Shown here: positions 24,801 to 35,976 of the stretch, in pieces
How positions within the stretch are numbered: position 1 is the stretch's first letter
Layout of the letters: every line of letters begins with the position of its first letter
Source of the DNA: Atrina japonica
Lineage: Eukaryota > Mollusca > Bivalvia > Pterioida > Pinnidae
DNA length: 64,000 bases
Reading direction: 5' to 3'
Assembly: GCA_030159075.1 (NCBI GenBank)
Contig: BROG01000110.1
Span: 904,501 to 968,500 of the forward strand
The notes under the pieces: generated by a model
Seen by the model: the letters and a program-made list of their open reading frames with translations, nothing else
Database searches by the model: none
Told to the model about the DNA's origin: nothing
Position numbers and translations under genes: made by a program

Positions 24801-26177
24801 TCAGAAAAAAATATTCTTGACTTACTCATGTTTTGGAATCTATATTGAAGTTAAGAATCTTTTTAACAATATTGCCACAGTTTTCAGACTGAGTAGGAAG
24901 TATAAAATAATTAATTTAACAAAACGGCTTTTTTTTTTAAATTAACTGTCAGCGATCGTTTTCCTGATTAATATACTGCGAATATGACTCGTCAGAAATA
25001 CTTTAAAAGTTATAATTTTATCAAATATAAATCACAGAACTGCCATTTTGTATTTACCTCCTCCCAGTAAAGTAAAATTTTACAACATGACAGAACAGTC
25101 TCAGCCGTTTACGGTTTGGATTGTGGGTATAGTTCCAATCCTTTGAATTTTAATACCCGAGATCATTTTTTGTCCAATTAATGAACTCGACTCCTTTGGG
25201 TGAATAATCTACAGTTCGTTTATCATAGTTTTAGTTTTGTTTACGGTGACATATCTTTATTTTTTCTCCGAGAATTAATCAAGGTAATTTTGGTTTTTAT
25301 AATTAGATTACATGGGGATAAAGCAAAATTAATTTTGAAAACGGAAAATTCCATCAAACACTCTCCCAGAGTAGCGAATATAAAAACATCAATTAAATGA
25401 GGTTGGTCTGGAAATATATCATTTAGTTTCAATAGTTTCTCTCTCAACTAACGATAATATATTATATATATATGACCCACAGAGCTTCATGATGATTGAT
25501 ACGATGATTGACAGACAAACCGCCAAACTAAATTACGTATACAGGTATATGACAATGACCATCGTATTCCGATATCGGTATTTCTCATTGCTCTATTTTT
25601 CTCAGCTTCGAAGCGGGTCGATGTTTGTATCTGTAAGCGTTTTTTTTTTAAAGAATGAGACTCGCGTCACTTATTTGTGCGATAAAGCATTATTCTCAAA
25701 CGAACAGTTTTTTGATAAATATTTAGAAAAACTAGGTTGCGTAACTAAAATAATTCTTTCTGTTGCTAGTTGGCGAACTCCTTGTTTTTAAATCAGGTTG
25801 AAACTGGCGAGACTTTAAGTCGCGTAAGAAAAAAGTCAAATTATGATGAATATGCTAATGATTCGAGATACAGTGCTTCAGCATTGTAGCCAAACTTATG
25901 GTAGGTTACAGAAAATAAACGTACTTTTGCTCCGTGATAACACGTTCACATTGATTATGAGTTGGCAGTTTCAGCGGAATAAATTGTTTTTTAAGTCCAG
26001 TATAAAACACATTTGATGTTTGCTATCCACATTATACTAATTCAGAATGTTAACTTATGCTGACAAAACATCGATAATACTTTAAAAGACCACGCTGGAC
26101 TGGAATTTTCCAAGTAATGTTAACAAATGTAAAGTAATGATAACCTAATTAATCATCGATATAATTTAAGTTGCTCA
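24801..26177. other. Right interior of the large element, no gene
   Basis: Short open frames at 25200-25790 on both strands show no recognisable protein motif and no splice structure. No transposase signature was seen. Confidence 0.4.
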
Positions 26178-26290
26178 CAGCCGCGAACTGCGGCGATAAA
26201 TTTTTCCATCGCAAACTGCCGCGATGATTTTTTTTCCATCGCAAACTGCCGCGATGATTTTATCCATCGCAAATGCGGCGACCCGCGTTG
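26178..26290. repeat. Right subterminal iterons of the large element
   Basis: catcgcaaactgccgcgatg recurs two to three times with a T-rich spacer. It is related, in inverse orientation, to the iterons at the left end of the element. Confidence 0.75.
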
Positions 26291-26513
26291 AGCTCAATAG
26301 CCTGATCGCGTATTCGCGGCGAATTTATTGAGCAAGATTTATATGACCACCGCGATGACGTGACTTTTGCGGAATCCGCGTGGCCCGTACTGTAGAAAAA
26401 CACTCGGCATCATGTTTCTAAGAAAATATAATTTGACATTACTAAGCACAAAATGTAAGAGCAGACAATGAACATATAACTAAAATATATGATCTGATAC
26501 TTGGCACACAATG

Positions 26514-26533
26514 CCCCCCCCCCCATATATATA

Positions 26534-26598
<65 letters not shown>
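26514..26598. repeat. Compound microsatellite: C run, (GT)n, (AT)n
   Basis: About 11 C are followed by ATATAT, a GT run and then about 22 AT repeats. It lies just outside the right end of the large element. Confidence 0.9.
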
Positions 26599-26599
<1 letters not shown>

Positions 26600-26601
<2 letters not shown>

Positions 26602-27857
26602 AGAAATATCAAGTATAGCTTGTGTTTGTAGACACAGATGATATCCTATAATAAACAATATGATATGCTGACCATGTAATTGATAATGATACACAGTGTC
26701 GGAATAGACAATATCATAAAACAGTATGACAGTATACTTACATAATACTCGGCACTAAATAACACTGGACACATAATACTGGTAGAAACAATATCATATA
26801 AGTATCAAAGGGGGAGCGTGTGAGAGAAAAATAAACTGGGTTTTCTCATTTTTATAAACTGAGTAAAGATATTTTCCTAAATACAATATAACATGTTTAT
26901 ACACAGTATCAAAAAATACAATATCATAAAAGGCAATAATCTGTTAATAATCGGCACACATGCTGATAGAAACAGTATTGTATACTCATCCAAGTGGAGA
27001 GTGCCAGATGAAAAACTTAAACTGTTTCTCATTTTACAATCCATGTAAAGATATTTTTCTAAATTACACAGTTCTTTGATATTATTAACACTCCTTGTAA
27101 ATACTAGGTCTACCATATTTTTTAATGTATTTTTCTCTTCGTGTTAAGTAAAATGGACATACTTATATGAAATGGGATTCATCTTTTATATCATTCAAAG
27201 TACAAAATGGACTGAGGACATTCCGAAAAGTGAAATAAATTTGTAACAATGGAGGTAGAGCTACCACTGCATCACTCAAAGTGGTGTATTTTCCTAGCAA
27301 TAATTAGTGTGCCTGATCAGTGACTTGTAAACACTTTTACACCTGTCATTAGGTAATCCCATACTCACCTTAGTTAAATACACTTTCATTACATACATGA
27401 CTGAACAAGTCATCTGAAGTTAGACATAATGTTAATTTTCATTCATGTGTATCATTTAACAGCCACGGAATGTTTGTTAACCATTTGCTAGATCATATCT
27501 CCATGTGTTTAATGCTTGTAATAACAGACAATTGTCCTATATGAAATAATCACTGTTTACATACAAAATGTTCATTTCAGCCATCATACTTGTACCTAAT
27601 AGCTCAAAAGATTTGCTTCAAAAGACTTTATCTAATGATCCAGATTGCTTTGGAATCTTAAACCATGTTTGATGTAATTTTAGGCCATAACAGGCAAAAT
27701 TGTACATGTATAATTGTATTGTATAAAATTAACTAATGTTTGTGATATTTTATACATCATTTTTATGATGTTTATGTTTTATTATTGAAGTAATAAATAT
27801 TTTTCAGTATTTTGATATTTTTCATTATTTTTAATTTTTTATGTAATCACATCTTTT
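26600..27857. other. Non-coding stretch
   Basis: Phrases such as acaatatcataaa and atactcggcac repeat loosely between 26700 and 26960. No gene is visible. Confidence 0.35.
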
Positions 27858-28290
27858 TAGCTTACTTGAGCTGAAGGTTCAAGGGAGCTATTCTGATCAC
27901 TCCCTGTCTGTTGTTCGTCCACTCGTAAAGTTTTCATATTTCTGACTTCTTCTCTGAAACCACTGGAGAGATTTTACAAAACATAAGTGGAAGCAAGTGC
28001 TCAAGGTCCTTTACCAAGTTTATAGTTTTCAGCCAGATTGGCTCAGGGGTGGATCCAGGACTGGGCAGAATAGGTCCCAGAAGGTACACATCTTTAAAAA
28101 TCTTCTCCAGAACCGCTGCATGAATTGAAAAACTGATTGTTTTTGAGTGATCTACATGGCTGTATAATTCAAGTTTGTATTTTTTATAGAACTCGATTTC
28201 AATTTTTTTCATTGCAAATCTAATATAAATAATGCTTGTTGTTGACATGTGGTCTTTCCAACTAATGTTCATAATTCAAATTCTAAGATT
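27858..28290. repeat. Dispersed bivalve-type repeat, copy with TTTTTAGCTTACTTGAGC start
   Basis: Opens with ttttagcttacttgagctga and ggttcaagggagc. The anchors gacttcttctctgaaaccac (about 27943) and ccagaaccgctgcatg (about 28107) recur as diverged versions at about 52256 and 52343. The minus-strand open frames over both copies share IHAAVLEE only because the DNA repeat is shared. Confidence 0.7.
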
Positions 28291-31200
28291 CCATTTGGCC
28301 CAGAACAGAGAACATGATGTTTTAGTCTAGTTTTGTATGCAGAATTTTTATTTTTAGATGGACTAACCAATAAGCAATAGCACACCATACCATGGGCACC
28401 TATATTAATAGATAACAGCAGTTACATAATCACCAAATTTGACAGGTGAACACCTTAAGGCCCCTTTTGCCTCTTATTGGATGTCATTTTGCTAACTTGA
28501 AAAAAAGGATGACAGGAGAGTTGGAGAAAATACTTGATTGGGACATTACCATGGTATTTTCTTGTGTTATTGTATGAATAAACCAAACAGTCACACACCT
28601 CTTTTATCAGACATGATAATTATTTGTTTCCTCATTGTTGGTTTGTGTGAGCTAAATGCCATAATTTTATCCAGAATGTTGTGTATCTCTGTATTCCTTT
28701 AAACTTCTACTGCCAGCAAAGTTTGTGGTATACTTAAGTTTAGACAAAATTAATTTGCAACACGTGACATCTATGTTTTGTCATTTACGAGATTTTACTG
28801 TTTCTTGTGAAACTCTTGTATGTGTATTATTTTATTCTGACAAGCAAACAAATTCTATTGCTTTGTTTAGGGTAATTGGAAGTGACAAATGATTGCATGA
28901 ACTTGTCCCAGTTCCTGGATGTCACATATGGATATGACATACCAGTTACACTGACATAACAAAATTTTATTTTTTCCAACTGTTCTTCACCTGACAGTAG
29001 GGAATCTACATTGTCAGGATTGATTTATTTGGTATTTAGGAAAATGTGCTTATTTCTAGATAGGAGTACATATTTTTTTCTAATGAGATATTATCAGGAG
29101 ATAATGTTTGTAGCTCTACCGTTCTATAGAGTTACTTTTCGTTCTTAATATTTACAGCTCTGCTGGTCTAGTTAGTTTTCGTTCTTAATATTTACGGCCG
29201 GCTCTGCCGGTCTAGTTAGTTTTCGTTCTATTACATTTCCAGCACATTTCGGTACACAATGGTCCTGGCTGGTATGAAGTATGTTACGCTTTCATATTAT
29301 AAACCTGTATACCCAACTGTAGTCCCAAGAAATTATTCAGATCATATGATAACGAGACAGAAGATCGAGTCACCTATCCCATTTAGCCTTTGTATTTTAG
29401 AAGCTATTTCATTTAAGTGAACTTCTTTAGAAATTTTAAATCATATAAAAACTTTTTAGATATGCAAATTGTATTTCGATTGCCAACTAGAACGTCATAT
29501 GTTGACCTGCATTTTTGTGTGTGCATATTACATTTAAGACTGACTGTGTCAGGTCGACTGATCGTGGGTGTACAACACCCTTTCGACTATGTACATTCAG
29601 CTTACCTGTGTGTGGGTATTACCTACAATGTAGTTATCAGGGGTGGTTAGTGTGATCTAGTAGACTTTTTAGTCATGACGATCAGTATTCCCCGGTAAAT
29701 GAAAACCAGGAAGCTGGTGACTTAAATGCCAGGTAACAGACATTTGTTTAATCCATATAAAAAATGTAAGAGGTGAAATCTTGTATTTATAATCAAATGT
29801 CCGTGTGGGAGATCGATTGCAACATGCAATTGGAAATATTGATATGGTTAAATTGTGTTTTTATAAAGTTAAGTAAAACTCTAATAACAGAATGAAACTC
29901 TACAATAACAGTTATTATCTATATGTAATATGAAAATTATTTTGTGATTCATTGATAAAAAATAAATGTAAATCGTGTAGACTTCTTATATAATATGAAA
30001 ATAAAACAGCCTATCATGTTCTCACTTTTTGATTGACCAGGGAGTTTAAAAAAAGAGTTCGAATGTTCCCACTTTTTAAAACCTTGGTAAATAAATAGTG
30101 AGAAGATGATGTACCAGTTAACTTGCACGAGTCTGATTTTGTCAAAAACAAGTATTTCTAAGATTTATTTTTTTGTGGATTACGTTTTTTATTAATGAAA
30201 AATTTAATAAAGTGAAATTTGACCCACTTATTGTCGGAGTTTAAACAGTGAATGGTCATAAGACATGTATAGTATGCCCATTGAACACAGTTTACTCATC
30301 AATCAAGCTAACGGCATAGAGGTTTTATTTATTTATTTATTTATTTATTTATTTCAACTCTATATAAGTACATATATATTTTATAATACTTTGGGGGGGG
30401 GGGGTGAATGGATTAAACATATTTATTACGTAATCATTTGTTTGTTTAAAAAATTGCACATTTACGAAACAAAATGTCATGTATTAGAAGAAAAAAAGTG
30501 ACATTTTAACAAGATTGTAAAGGTAAACATTTAGATTCTAAGTCCTTATCCTCTTAGTGAAACAAAGTGTAACGTTTAACATATTCCGGACTCGGAAGAA
30601 GAAAGCGGTGTTCAGGCGATCATATTTTGATTTCGGAATACACAAATTGACTTGACATACATTCCTTTGTTTGGTACAACGACAAAGAAATGAATACACA
30701 CAACACCTGTCACACATGAGCTCCAATAAAATCCTTATCCCCGCTTCACCTGCGTCGCCAGTCAATTTACGATTCGTGTATTCCCTGCTTATTAGTGACT
30801 AAATGTGACAAATAATAAAGAATCAACATAGACGACAGGTGCTCGAAATTGGCATCTCGCCACTATTGTGTAGTAAGGATGTATACGATATTTATTTATG
30901 TATATAGACAAGAATATAAGTACTTTCGACACAATACGTCCTACCCCTAATAATCGGGTGTTTTCACCGGAGGGTTCAGGACACACGTGTCAGACACACG
31001 CGACTTGTAATTGGTCTGTGCAACAAAATCGGTCAATTGCATTGATCGAGGTAACGTGAAAACCGTTGTTTTTGTTTTTCACGTGCTGTGACGAAACTGT
31101 CCGTGCATAAAACAATGATTTTGTCTGTTGTTTGTTGTTTTGTGGTTAAGTTATGACACATCTTATGTAACTGAATAAAAAGCGAATAACCTGTCTTGCA

Positions 31201-31475
31201 GTAAGACGTCTGTAAAAAGGAGAGAACTTTAGTTTGTATTGAAAAAAAAACTTGTTAATATATGTTAATATTTAATTTTCGGTCAATGCAAAGAGAGATA
31301 GACGTGGAGTTTAGGTGGGATTGACACACTTCCTCCTAATCGGGAGCGAGCTTCCACCTGTATTGTACCAAACCTCAAGCCCAAGTTCTCAAAGAAGGTG
31401 TTGTGATTCGTAAACATTAGGGAGGGGGAATGGTTCGCTTGATATATTTTACCCACATGTGATATTGTCCGTTTT
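28291..31475. other. Largely featureless stretch
   Basis: Holds a 57-bp duplication at 29110-29235, a TTTA microsatellite at about 30324-30353 and a short G run near 30391. CACGTG-type E-boxes occur near 30974 and 31081. No exon was recognised. Confidence 0.35.
29110..29235. repeat. Tandem repeat, about 57 bp, 2.3 copies
   Basis: gttttcgttcttaatattta followed by c(a/g)g-ctctgc(t/c)ggtctagtta is repeated head to tail. Confidence 0.75.
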
Positions 31476-31515
31476 AATTTTGTCGTATTTAGGATGGGAG
31501 GATGAAATATTTGCG

Positions 31516-31767
31516 CTCTTGATCGTGAGGTCGTGAGTTCGAGTCCAGCCGACGGCAGGTTTGTTTTCTGTCCTTCAGATGAGACGGTAAAAATCGAGGT
31601 CCTGTGTCACACAGTAGGTGTCGGCATGTTAAAGAACCATCACTGCTCAATGGCCGTAAGTGTCTAGCAAAGCCCAAATTTGAAGCCCTTCACCGGTACA
31701 TGGTGACGTCTCCATATGAGTGAAAGATTTTTGAGTGGGACGTTAAATACCAATAAACAAAGAAACA
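31516..31767 (+). mobile_element. tRNA-derived SINE flanked by 40-bp direct repeats
   Basis: A B-box relic (gagttcgagtcc) lies in a tRNA-like head. The body (ggcaggt, gatgagac, gtcggcatgttaaagaacc) and the tail (gggacgttaaat, then aataaacaaa) match the other SINEs in this window. The flanks aattttgtcgtatttagg and onward (31476-31515) and their copy at 31768-31807 agree at 37 of 40 positions. The head looks slightly truncated against the copy at 42938. Confidence 0.85.
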
Positions 31768-31807
31768 AATTTTGACGTATTTAGGGTGGGAGGATGAAAT
31801 ATCTGCG

Positions 31808-33389
31808 AGTATAACCCATTGCTGTCTATATTAAGCTTTATATATTTTTTTGCCATTCAGAATATCTACGTGATCATTTCAATACCAATTTCCTTTCTCT
31901 TTTGTTATTATACACATATGTTTACGCGTCGGATATCGTTTATTTACATTTTGTATTTAGTATTTTTTACTCGGTGTTGTGGGGTTTCTGCCTATATTTC
32001 AAGTGTGCCCATTGTTGCATCCGTTCGTTTTAGAATTAGTACGTCTATCATTTGTAGACCTAGGAGTAGTCTTAATAAGAAAATAATGGAACTAATTTTT
32101 TTCAACAATGTTTTTTTTATTCTGAGGGACTCTCTCGTCACTTACGTTCAAAATTGAAGAAACAAAAGGCGAAAATAATTTGATTGTCTGAATGATTCCG
32201 TTTTATGTCAGTTAACTCGTAGTCACGAAAATATCCAGTTTTTTCAGAAATATGGCCCGTTATCCCCTATATAGCAGTCAGTAGTACCATACTTATAATA
32301 TAACTTTGCTAACACGGGCCTTGAACGGGGTAGGATTGAGGTTCAAGTTGGACCGGTGTCATAACCAATACAGTGACATGTACATGTACCTACTTTTGAT
32401 ATACGAGTATATTTACCAGGCAGACTCTATATCCTAGTGATTCAACACCGAAATATATAGTAGGCGTTACTGTGAAACTGGGGCCCCAAACGAAATAGCC
32501 GAAGACCTTCCTCCCGTTCAAATTTTTTTAATCAATGGTCAGAAACATTTAGCGCATCTGGTAATTATAATGACACTTCTAATACATGTATACTGTTCAG
32601 ATTACTGATATCATTAAATTATGTTTCCTCATCTTCGTGAGGGATGTTTAAAAGGATTTCTAGTTTTATGTACACCTGAATGTATTTTTGGTCACATTTA
32701 GATTCTAAATTTCAATTTTCGGTAAACAATTCTTTCTCCGGTGTGTCAACTGTTCCCATTATAATAAAACCACATTAAAATATAAACATTAAAAAGTTAT
32801 ATCTTATACAACTTCAACCATTAAACTGGAATCAGTTCGAAGTTTTAGCATTTGTCATTATATAATAACTTGCTACAGTACTGAGGAATTTGCAAATTGT
32901 TTTGGTATTGGGGATTTAATAATTTTATGTTTAAATTGTCGAAGTTTGCAAACATTTTACTGAGTAGGCCAAGTCTAACAATGCAAATAAATTATTATTT
33001 TTATCCATCTAGGTATAAAAAGTTAATTAACTTTTGTCACTTCTTAGTGATATATTGTTTATATAAAGCTTACATCGCTGCTTTGTTGTATTGATGAACA
33101 GGGGTAGGCCTTTTAATTATCCTTGTATTTCTCTCTGCTTTAAAAATAAGAACACTTGCACCTAATATACGGATCTAGGCATTGACTATATCACATGTGT
33201 GGGTTTTTCAACGGTATTATAAAGCGGGACAGAGTGAGGCTGATTTACAATGGTTGTATATTGATCAATAAGGCCCACCAATTTGTTTGTATTTACACAG
33301 TTGACCAGTCTATTTTCAGACAGACAGATTAGATACACACGGCCTTTTACACTCATTGATTGACTTATCCTTTGACCACACCTCCTATG
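31808..33389. other. Non-coding stretch upstream of Myc, nothing recognised
   Basis: One 112-codon open frame (31819-32157, plus strand) is rich in F, I, S and Y, shows no domain and sits in T-rich DNA. It is treated as chance. Confidence 0.35.
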
Positions 33390-33398
33390 TTTCCCGCG
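33390..33398 (+). promoter_or_regulatory. E2F-like site TTTCCCGCG upstream of Myc
   Basis: A perfect match to the E2F core TTTSSCGC about 1.1 kb before the Myc start codon. An E2F site in the promoter is known for vertebrate MYC. Whether it functions here is inference. Confidence 0.25.
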
Positions 33399-33761
33399 TT
33401 TTCTACCGTTTTACTCACTATCGTATATACATATTCCAGACAAAACTAGTTCCACTATAATTTGCATAAAAACAAGAATTTCCTTATTAAATTAAAATAA
33501 GTATATTTCATGTGTTTTGTAATGCTGTCAGAACACCTATGAATGTTTAATCTTTATTTTTAAGTTAGATTAAACAGCGTGCGTAAATTTGACCTTGATA
33601 GCTAATGCTTCTGGCGTATGAATATATATTATTCATAACGGTAATTATACCTTGGGTTTTATGAAGTCAATGTTAGTACACTGAACATAGTTGCCAAGTA
33701 TTCTCGGTGGTGGAGTAAGCAAATACATTTCTGTTAAAGGATATTAATAACATGATTCAAG

Positions 33762-34458
33762 GTATGTAATTTTATTATTTAACAGAATAATACTAATATT
33801 TCGGGTTGTCTGTTTATTACATGTCTAAATTTTGTCATATTTTGACTAATTTTTAAGTCATGAATTCATTAGTTTGACGTTTGTCGCTTAGTATGTCTAT
33901 CAATGCTGTCGGCTTGCTCTCCTATTACGAAACACCCAGAGAAATGTTTAATTGAATTACAGTACATATTTAACAGGGTAAACCTGGAATAATGATCCAA
34001 CAGCGAAAAAAAGTAATTACTTAAAGTATGTCACACAAAGAAAGATTCTGTATATTGATATTGACAACTGTCATTGATATTTTTTCATTGCCGAATACGC
34101 CACTATTGCAGTATTGGTATGTAGGTCACCATGCCGGATGATTCACGTGGGTTGAACACGTCTCTCTTTATCCTAGCAGATTTCTTTAGTTTACCTTTGA
34201 AATCAAACATAACAGGTTTCTAATTTAATTGCATATTTTAGGTAATAATAATTATTCTCATTCTGTGTCATATTTTACTTATTTTTCATTTACTTTTAGC
34301 AACTTTTTGACTTTCTAATCAAAAGTAGGCGGGGTTTAATAACGTTAACATCGACAATAATGGCATTTAGATCCGTGGCATTCAGACTGATGTTAATGTT
34401 AACTGTCAAGGGTCGATTTACATTGCAGTTTTAATACATTTGTATACATCTATTTCAG
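33762..34458 (+). other. Candidate first intron of Myc (5' UTR)
   Basis: A strong acceptor, catctatttcag, ends at 34458, eleven bases before the Myc ATG, so the start codon sits in the second exon, as in vertebrate MYC genes. The best-looking upstream donor is attcaag/gtatgt at 33761/33762. Other donors further upstream are possible and transcript data would decide. A CACGTG E-box lies inside at 34144-34149. Confidence 0.3.
34144..34149. promoter_or_regulatory. CACGTG E-box near Myc
   Basis: The canonical Myc/Max binding hexamer, 320 bp upstream of the Myc ATG. It is compatible with autoregulation, but a single hexamer is weak evidence. Confidence 0.2.
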
Positions 34459-34469
34459 TGAGAAAAGTC

Positions 34470-35976
34470 ATGGATTACGAAACCTTTCAACCCTGCTTTT
34501 ATGATGAAAACGTAGAATTTGCTCCAGCCTCACTGCCTAATGAAGACATGTGGAAAAAGTTCGAACTGCTGCCAACGCCACCTCATTCTCCCAGACGAGA
34601 TGATCAATGCAACTCCACTTTGGAACTGGAGGATTTACTTCTTCCAATTGATGAAGAGGAATTTTTTGCAAAGAATTATGATTCCGTGATACATAAGACT
34701 AATTTTCCGGAATCGCCGCCGCCTAATTTATATTCAAAATTAATTCAGGATTGCATGTGGTCAGGGGATTCAGGACGTTACAAAAAACCTGGGGATAAAT
34801 CGTCTTCAAGTGTGGATGTAAAGTCTACAGATTGTGTGGATCCTGCTGCAGTTTTTCCTTATCCAATTGCACCTTTGCATAATATTACAGGATATATGAG
34901 TGAAACTAAGTTGCACAACCTTGGCACTGAAACACCCTCTGACTCTGGTAAGAAAAAATTATGATGATTGTCTCTGATAAAAGTAACAGTATATAACAGC
35001 CCATATTTAGCTATCAGGGATTTCAAACCATGCTTTCGGAAGTAAATTTGACGGTTATATAACGTGCTCAAAGTCTTCACATATATATATGTTAGACAAA
35101 GTCAATTTCTCTGTTTTGGGGTGGTGTAATACTTAAGATAATTGCAGTATACAATGCTACATTGAAATATGTGAATCACTGGCACATATCCAAATCTATT
35201 CTGACCTTTTAAATAGATGTACTGCAGTACTGCTGTATGTAGAAGATATTTACATGTACTTGTACAGATTGTTTTTATTTTTGTAACCAATTATATATAT
35301 AGGTATTTTTTTCTTTGTTTCAGAAGAAGAAATTGATGTAGTTACAGTTGAGAAACAAATGCAACAGTCTCCTGCAATAAAGAAGAAAGCAGCTACATAT
35401 ACAATTCAGAGTGTTAAAACAGAAAAAGAAGAAATATCCGAGGTAGAAAAACTATCAACGGGTAAAACAACTGTGACCGTTAAAGTGAAAGTAGATTGTC
35501 CAACAGACATGCATAATTATAGTTTAACTTCATCATCACTTAAAAGAGTGCGATCAGTACCACATTCACCAGCAGACTCTCTTCTTCCTACAAAACAATT
35601 AAAAAGGGAATTAAGTGTTCCAGAATTAAAACGTGTGTGTCAAAAACTAAGATCGAACGGTGGTAGCAGTAGCAATGCTTCTAGTAGAAACTCTTCAGAT
35701 TCAGAAGACTGCCCAGAAGGCAAACGGACTCAACATAATGTGTTAGAAAGAAAAAGGAGAAATGACCTTAAATACAGTTTTTTCACACTCAGGGATAGTG
35801 TTCCAGAGTTAATAAAACAGGAACGTGCTCCAAAAGTTCTTATATTGAAAGAAGCAGCGGAATACATTCGCAAACTAACATCTGAGGAACATAGACTTGT
35901 TAGTGAAAAGGATTTAATGAAGTCAAAAAATGAGCAGTTACGTAGGACGTTAGAAAGGCTAAATCATAGATGCTAG
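34470..35976 (+). CDS. MYC: Myc proto-oncogene protein homologue (two coding exons, 376 aa)
   Basis: Nuclear bHLH-leucine-zipper transcription factor that binds CACGTG with Max and controls growth and cell-cycle genes. Coding exons are 34470-34947 and 35324-35976; donor tctg/gtaagaa and acceptor tttgtttcag split one Glu codon. The order of parts is the family's. Myc box I (FELLPTPPHSPRR, residues 31-43) keeps the Thr36/Ser40 pair matching human T58/S62. Myc box II (LIQDCMWSG) is at 91-99, the acidic EEEIDVVTVEK at 160-170, a Ser/Asp-rich stretch at about 273-291 and the basic region with His297, Glu301 and Arg305 at 293-305. Helix-loop-helix runs to about 344, and the zipper has Leu351, Met358, Leu365 and Leu372. 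The start is the ATG after the acceptor; the frame upstream of it begins inside the putative intron and has no ATG. It is shorter than human c-MYC (439 aa), mainly in the N-terminal and central regions. Family identity is very secure. Confidence 0.97.
34948..35323 (+). other. MYC: Myc intron between coding exons (376 bp)
   Basis: GTAAGA donor and a T-rich acceptor ending tttcag. It is a phase 1 intron placed just before the acidic EEEIDVV segment. From memory, the last intron of vertebrate MYC genes falls at the equivalent place (after SSDS-E), so the position appears conserved. Confidence 0.95.

Larger units (their letters stand above)
19138..26392. mobile_element. Large (7.26 kb) TA-flanked terminal-inverted-repeat element
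   Basis: The left end reads CAGTACGGGCCACGCGGATT, and the right end is its exact inverse complement finishing at 26392, a 20-bp perfect inverted repeat. TA dinucleotides abut both ends (19136-19137 and 26393-26394). Inside each end are CpG-containing subterminal repeats (19170-19310 on the left, 26178-26290 on the right). CAGT ends with a TA duplication point to the Tc1/mariner supergroup. No transposase frame was recognised, so the element looks non-autonomous or decayed. Its interior holds nested MITEs, SINE fragments and three copies of a non-coding unit. Two separate elements facing each other are possible but less economical. Confidence 0.65.

Noticed and set aside
27934..28272. A 112-codon minus-strand open frame with IHAAVLE motif
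   Set aside because: A similar motif in the frame at 52239-52541 arises because both lie in the same dispersed repeat. The frames are not otherwise conserved and contain no domain.
31489..31677. Minus-strand open frame with LDSNSRPHDQE
   Set aside because: It is the antisense of a SINE tRNA-like head, a frequent false protein in repeat-rich genomes.
31819..32157. 112-codon plus-strand frame upstream of Myc
   Set aside because: Low-complexity hydrophobic composition in T-rich DNA, no signal or domain pattern and no splice context.
34440..34469. A longer N-terminus of Myc starting at 34440
   Set aside because: The frame is open but its first codon is TTG, not ATG, and a strong splice acceptor ends at 34458, so this stretch is most likely intron plus 11 bases of 5' UTR. 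The homologous start is MDYETF at 34470.
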